This document shows positions 57,802 to 63,325 of a DNA stretch of 63,325 nucleotides, piece after piece. The notes below the pieces were generated by a model. It made no database searches. It was not told the origin of the DNA and saw only the letters and a program-made list of their open reading frames with translations. The position numbers and the translations under genes are program-made. Source of the stretch: Boothiomyces macroporosus (Eukaryota > Chytridiomycota > Chytridiomycetes > Rhizophydiales > Terramycetaceae); NCBI GenBank assembly GCA_027604185.1, contig JADGKB010000083.1, positions 1 through 63,325 on the forward strand, read 5' to 3'. Numbering within the stretch: the stretch's first letter is position 1; every line of letters begins with the position of its first letter.

Positions 57802-60616
57802 ATGACTTCATTCCCAAACGCTGGTTTTGCTTTGATCAAATCAATCATTTCAGGAGATTCAGTAATTCTAAGAGGAAAGGCAACCAATGGTCCGCCTCCA
57901 GAATTGATCTTGTCATTAAGCAACATTAATGCCCCAAGATTAGGCAATAAATCTGTTGAAGAAGAAGTACCCACTACTAATGTAGGCATACGCTTATGAA
58001 TCTAGGGAATACCTGCGCAATCTGTTAGTTGGAAAGCAAGTAAAGTACAAGCTGGAATATGCTTCTCCAAATAGGCAATTTGGATCTCTGGAAATCCAAC
58101 ACCCAATTGATGGGGAAACTGATATCGCAAGAATATTGGCTAAAAATGGATTTGCTAAAGTCAAGCAAGCAGATGGAAAGCGCATTCCATCCGAGTACTA
58201 TTTATATCTTACTTAGGGAACAGGAATACCTGTTGGGGTTGGAAGAGTATGCCAAAGCAAAAAGACTAGGAATCTGGTCTGACGAGCCTTACACATTGGT
58301 AAGCACTACATGTAACTTAGCGACAAATTGCTTACAACTTTGAAAGGGATCCTCGTCAGTTGCTCGATAAATACAAAAATGCCCCTATCGATGGTAACCA
58401 ATAGTTAAATTAGCGATCGTTGAACAAGTACGGGATGGCTCTACTCTTCGGGTTGTTGCATACATTGACTCTGTTCATCAATATTTAACCGTTCAAATTT
58501 CAGGAATCAAAGCCCCTGTTTATCGCAAGGACATCCCTGGTGTTCCTGATTTAATTGAGCCATTAGCAGAAGAAGCTAAATATTTCACAGAAGTTCGTCT
58601 CTTGCAACGAAGTGTAAAGATTCTTTTGGAATCTTATTCTGGACAAGGACAAGGGTTGGCATTCTTTGCTACCATATTGCACCCTGCTGGAAATATTGCT
58701 GAATTGTTGTTATCTGAAGGCTACGCTAAAATATTGGACTGGAATTTGGCCTCTGTTACTAATCCAGAAAAATACAAGGCATGTGAGGCAGCTGCGAAAG
58801 CTAAACAACTCAGATTATGGAAAGGCTTTGTTAAAACTGCTACAAATACAAATAACTTTCAGGCAGTGGTCACGAAAATTATTGGACCTGATCTTATCAA
58901 TGTCGAAGTTGGAGGAAAAGAACGTAAAATTGGATTTTCAAGTATCCGTGGACCAAAGAGACAAAAGAATGAACAAGACTTTGACATTGGCTATTATCTT
59001 GATGCTGTAGAGTACCTTCGTGCAAGACTCATTGGACAAAAAGTTACAGTTAAAATTGATTATGTGAAGCCTGCCGAAGGAGAATATGAAAAGAGAGATT
59101 GCGCAACTGTATTAAAAGGCGAAGTTAATATTGCAGAAATGTTGGTAACTAGGGGTTACGCGTCTGTAATTAAACACAAAAAGGATGACCACAATAGGTC
59201 CTCTGCGTACGACAAGCTATTGGAAGCTGAAGAAAAGGCGATTGCTGCTTCAAAAGGAATTCATTCAACAAAGGATGCTCCAGTCCATCGAATTATTGAT
59301 GCTTCTGAAAATGCAGCCAAAGCTAAAAACTACCTTGCCCAATTGCAACGTGGGGGTAAATTAAAGTGTGTAGTTGAATATGTAGCATCTGGTTCAAGAT
59401 TTAGAATATACGTGCCATCACAAAATCTTCGATTAACCCTTGTGCTTTCTGGAATTAGAACCCCAAAAGCCGGAAAAGCAGAAAATCAAAAGTCTGAACC
59501 ATATGGCAATGAAGCTGCTGCATTTGCAAACAGCAGATTATTCCAAAGGGATGTAGAAGTAGCTATTGAAGGAGTTGATAAAGTTGGTGGGTTCATTGGT
59601 ACATTGTTTGTTCCTGCGCACAGCGGGCCGTCCGCAAACTATGCTCAATTGATCCTTGAGCAAGGTTTGGCCACTGTTCACGAATATTCAGCTTCTCAAT
59701 CTCCTTTTGCTAATCAATTGATGGATGCAGAATCTTCAGCAAAGGCTGCAAGAAAGAACATCTGGACAGACTATGATCCTGCATCCGAAGCTGCAGAGGA
59801 AGTTTCAACATTGCAAGTGACTGAAGCAAAGATCACTGAGGTTATGGTAACTGAAGTATCTTCTACCGGCAACTTCTTTGTGCAGCTTAGTGGCCCAGGT
59901 ATATTAATCTTAACGAATTAGAACTGAAAAAATTGGAAAGCTTAATGACAGAGTTTGCACACTATCACAGCGGTGCTGGCCAGCAACTAATTGCGCCATT
60001 TACCCCAAAGGTGGGAGAGTACTGTAGTGCTCAATTCACTGCAGACAAGCAATGGTACAGAGCTAGAGTGCGTAAAATCAACGGAGCAAACTCTTACAAC
60101 ATTTGGTACATTGATTATGGAAACTCTGAAACTGTTCCTGGATCTAGATTAAGACCTCTCCCAAGCCAATTCTCTGTTACTTTGTTAAAGCCTCAAGCTG
60201 TTGAAGCGCAGCTGGCCTACATCGACTTTCCAACTGAAGAATCTGATTACCTTCAAGATGCAGTTTCTGAATTTTGCTCTATTATCAGTGGCCAAACTTT
60301 GTTTGCAAAGATAATTGCGGTCAACAATACCCCAACTGGTCCAGTCCAATCGGTGTTGTTGTACGTCAAGAAACCAGCTGGTTCTAAAATAACTTCAGTC
60401 AACCAGCAGTTGATTGAATGTAGCTTGGCGTATGTATCCAAAGTACACTCAAAGCGCTATTTGAGGGAGCAAAGAGAAAAGTTGAAGAACAAGGCAGCAT
60501 TGCTATCCAAAACTGCACCAACTGATTTGGACTTGCTAATGGACGCTCAAGAATTAGCAAAGAAATCAAGATCGAATATCTGGAGATATGGCGATTTCAC
60601 CGAGGACGATGATTGA
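57802..60616 (+). CDS. SND1: Tudor-SN / SND1, staphylococcal-nuclease and Tudor domain protein
   Basis: Six exons give 902 aa. Four SNase-like domains are followed by a Tudor domain with a split fifth SNase. Marks include ISGDSVILRGKATNGPPPELILSLSNI, REYLRNLLVGKQVKYKLEY, AIVEQVRDGSTLRVV, WYRARVRKINGANSYNIWYIDYGNSETV and the closing NIWRYGDFTEDDD. It is a broadly conserved RNA-binding protein of stress granules, RNA processing and small-RNA-linked decay. Introns are 19, 22, 22, 20 and 23 nt. The start ATG at 57802 precedes the first conserved block directly. Confidence 0.95.
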
Positions 60617-60740
60617 TAATAAACGACAATCGTATTAATGTGTTCATTTGGTTCCCAGCCAATAGCGTGACTCCAACGCCAAAAATTTGAAACATTTCCC
60701 AAAAACCAAAAATGCCTGATGTAATACAAAACTAACAAAG

Positions 60741-61843
60741 ATGAACAAACCAATAAACTATCCCTTTTCGGATACAGAGGATTCAGATGACGTATTAGAG
60801 GATGATCATGATTCTGACGAAAAGGAAGAAGTAACAAAGCTCGAACAGTTCAACGAACAACCAGTATTAAGTGATTATTTAAAAAAGAAAGGAGAGCGCA
60901 GCAGAGTAAGTTTTTTTAATCCTAGTCATGGAAACGCAGATGGTTCGTGCTTCGTCCAACCAGGCTTTGCTACTACCAGAATGATAAAGTACGATATTCT
61001 TAACCAAGGAATACGAAATACTGAATATTATACCTACCAACAAGATTCACTCTGTTGCACCAATTGAATTGAAGAAGAAGCAGTTTGTTTTTGGAATTGT
61101 AACCAGGGAGAGGGTGTTTTATTTGCAAGCAGTAGATCAAGTGCAGATGGAGAAGTGGATTAGTCATATAAAACAATTTATAGAGCAGCCTTTATCCAGG
61201 AACCCTTCGCATCACGATGAAGGACAGATTAGTAGAAAGCCATCCACTACAACTCAGGTGTCAGTTCTCACAGTCGCTTCATCTGCATCTGTTTCTCAAC
61301 CATCTCCAATTGCTGTAGAAGAGCCTGTAGGAATCCCAATAGTAAAGAAGAATGAATCTCATGTAAAATTTGTAGAAAAATTGCCCCCAGTAGTTGAAAT
61401 TAAAGTTACTAGTCCTCTATCAAAATCATGGGGATCCAATCCTAGTGTAGATTCATCGGATGAAGAGTGTCCAATGTCTCCGACGTCTCCAGAAACCGAT
61501 ACAATCGCCCGTCAAGGATATTTGCTAAAATTGAAGAATATTGGAGGAGTAAAGAGCTGGAAAAAGAGATGGTTTGTACTGCGCAAAGGCAAGCTGCTGT
61601 ATTATAAAGATCAACAAGTAATATCTGCTAATATAGGAATATGAAGTCCGTAGAATATTGCCGCTGACAACTGTAATTGATATATTGGACATAGACCCTA
61701 TTCTAAGTAAGCACAAAGAAGATCAGCATTGTATAAAACTAGTCCTGGCCAAGCGCAGTTGGATATTATGTGCAGACTCTGTGGAAGACCAGAGCAGATG
61801 GCTGGAAGCGTTGCGCAAAGCCCATGAAGAATGCAAAACTTGA
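60741..61843 (+). CDS. Tandem PH-domain protein
   Basis: Four exons with introns of 20, 20 and 19 nt give 347 aa. PH domain 1 spans about residues 45-150 (LKKKGERSRSWKRRWFVLRPTRLCYY ... MEKWISHI), and PH domain 2 spans about 240-345 (QGYLLKLKNIGGVKSWKKRWFVLRKGKLLYYK ... DQSRWLEALRKAH); both have the terminal tryptophan. A Ser/Pro-rich linker joins them and the N-terminus is acidic. It presumably binds phosphoinositides at a membrane; the partner is unknown. Layout recalls pleckstrin/TAPP-type adaptors or yeast-like tandem PH proteins. Confidence 0.88.
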
Positions 61844-61884
61844 TTATTTTTAAATATTTTTATCCTTTCATTTTTCCTTTTTAA

Positions 61885-62583
61885 ATGAATTCAGTTTTTC
61901 AAAATCAAGACAGCACCTGCTCCCAGCCTTTGAAATCCATATCCTTGACCCATGTAGAATACGACCCAAACGACATATTGGGCAAGCCGCTGGCGTACAT
62001 TTCCCTAATACCAATTGGATTAATAGTATCGTTTGTTACACTGATTATAATGAAGAGAAACCTGGTAGTCATGTACTTTTTTGCTGGACAGCTGCTGAAT
62101 GAATTACTGAATTACTTTTTAAAGCAATATTTCAAGCAACCCCGGTATTTGGTGATTTACCTAGACCATCGCAGAAAATGAAGGGATATGGAATGCCCTC
62201 TTCGCACTCGCAGTTTATTTGGTTTTTCAGTGTGTTTGGGATTTTGTATACAGTAAACCAGTTGCAGTTTAGATTCAAAGCAATGAAGCCCTTTTTAATA
62301 TTGGGGTTGCTTACTGCTGCATCGCTAGTGTCCTATTCTAGGTTGGTGTTGCTAATTCAGAGTTCATTTACTGTACCACACTTATGAACAGGTTCTCATT
62401 GGTGGTCTTATCGGTTGTTTCACGGGGTCGGTATGGTATCTATGTACCGGCATTTTAGATTTTATATCTCCGCTAATTGTCAATTCTTACATTGGGCATT
62501 TCTTCTTGATAAGAGACACCCGCCATATTGGTAATATAATGGTGTTTGATCATATGGTCCTAAAGAAATCAAAGAAGGAATAA
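61885..62583 (+). CDS. CAX4: Dolichyl-diphosphate phosphatase
   Basis: Three exons with introns of 20 and 19 nt give 219 aa. The PAP2 active-site blocks are KQPRPSQK, GYGMPSSHSQF and SYSRVHLLYHTYEQVLIGG, with four to five membrane helices. The enzyme recycles dolichyl diphosphate in the ER lumen for N-glycosylation. All catalytic motifs appear intact. Confidence 0.94.
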
Positions 62584-62725
62584 AAGCAGACTGTTTTTCC
62601 ATTTAGGTGGCGATGTTGAAACCTGTGCATGAAGATGACTCAAAATTACGATAAAAAACTCATGTTGATAACATTCCATTTCTGGACTATAAATAGCTCA
62701 GTATTCCCCACCACCATCAAAAATA

Positions 62726-63166
62726 ATGACTGGTGAAATTAAAAGAAAAGTTCTAATCGCTGTTGACGGCTCAGAATCTTCCCAACGTGCTTTGGAATGG
62801 GCAAAAACTAATATGGTCAGCCCTACAGATCGTATAATAATTGTTACTGTTCGTGCTTCACACCAAGTACCATCTATACGTCGTCATGACTTGGAAGAAC
62901 ACTGGAAAGCGATCGAAGCAGATAGCTTATTGGCTGCACAAAACTTGTTGGCAGTTTCTAAAGCGCAGTTCCCAGATAACGAAGTAGACACATATACTCT
63001 TGTTGGTGATGCCAGAATTGAATTGGAAGCTAAAATTGCTCAAGTTACTCCTGCACTAGTTATTGTGGGATCTAGAGGAATGGGAAGCATCAAGAAATTG
63101 ATTGTTGGCTCTGTTTCAAAGTATCTGTTGGACCATGTGCAAGCTCCTGTCTTGGTTGTCCGTTAA
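62726..63166 (+). CDS. Universal stress protein (UspA family)
   Basis: Single exon, 146 aa. It begins KRKVLIAVDGSESSQRALEWA and ends with the ATP-binding motif GSRGMGSIKKLIVGSVSKYLLDH followed by APVLVVR, typical of ATP-binding USPs. Expected role is in stress tolerance. Followed by AATAAA-type sequence at 63180. Confidence 0.95.
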   Translation: MTGEIKRKVLIAVDGSESSQRALEWAKTNMVSPTDRIIIVTVRASHQVPSIRRHDLEEHWKAIEADSLLAAQNLLAVSKAQFPDNEVDTYTLVGDARIELEAKIAQVTPALVIVGSRGMGSIKKLIVGSVSKYLLDHVQAPVLVVR

Positions 63167-63325
63167 GTGTAATATTTTCAAATAAATGCAATTCATTAGG
63201 AATCATACGCTATCTCGGTCCAGTTTGAAGTCTACTTCTTGATATATGTCTCTTAATATATTAGTTATACACCCATCGACTGATTCATTGTTTACACTGG
63301 CTGCTTTTACATAGCTATTTGATGG

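Overview
This window is nuclear DNA from a flagellated, early-diverging fungus or a close relative. Ciliary genes (SPAG6/PF16, CFAP45, a CFAP119-like gene) show that the organism makes a motile axoneme. Fungal-type genes (two Ndt80/PhoG-fold factors, a GPI-anchored BIM1/X325-type copper protein, fungal-type N-acetylglutamate synthase, a GH18 protein) point to a zoosporic fungus. A Crinkler (CRN) gene recalls Batrachochytrium and Rozella, but I cannot name the genus from sequence alone. DNA is AT-rich and genes are tightly packed, often 15-100 bp apart.

The most striking property is the introns. Joining reading frames against conserved proteins required about 88 introns. All but two are 17-24 nt long, mostly 19-21, with GTA at the 5' end and a TAAC/TAAT-like branch site a few bases before the 3' end. 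The exceptions are 28 nt (SPAG6) and 96 nt (eL19). Five candidate introns of the same size appear to end in TTG rather than AG.

Layout. 1-3177: a PUB-domain gene, then an intronless CRN gene between two perfect 81-bp direct repeats. 3170-9880: four tandem minus-strand copies of an unnamed family with an extracellular domain plus seven membrane segments; a fifth copy lies at 46072-47678. 9943-25192: N-acetylglutamate synthase, eL19, CFAP119-like and SPAG6 (convergent), exocyst SEC3, NOSIP, two Ndt80-like genes, clamp-loader RFC4. 25581-38016: BIM1-like protein, a tail-anchored coiled-coil protein with SFGxDxPxDSP repeats, ZFAND1, and a 2,354-residue IQ-motif protein tentatively like CEP350. 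38099-48656: Drs2-type flippase, a kinase N-lobe-only protein, membrane cyclophilin, PPR protein, fifth 7TM copy, two mitoribosomal genes. 48711-63166: CFAP45, GH18 protein, a divergent SelO with altered active site, TSPO, an unrelated 7TM gene and its decayed copy, Tudor-SN (SND1), tandem-PH protein, dolichyl-diphosphatase, universal stress protein.

Most genes are ordinary single-copy housekeeping or flagellar genes. The accessory parts are the CRN segment, the 7TM family and the 7TM pseudogene. No tRNA, rRNA, CRISPR array or recognisable transposase was found.
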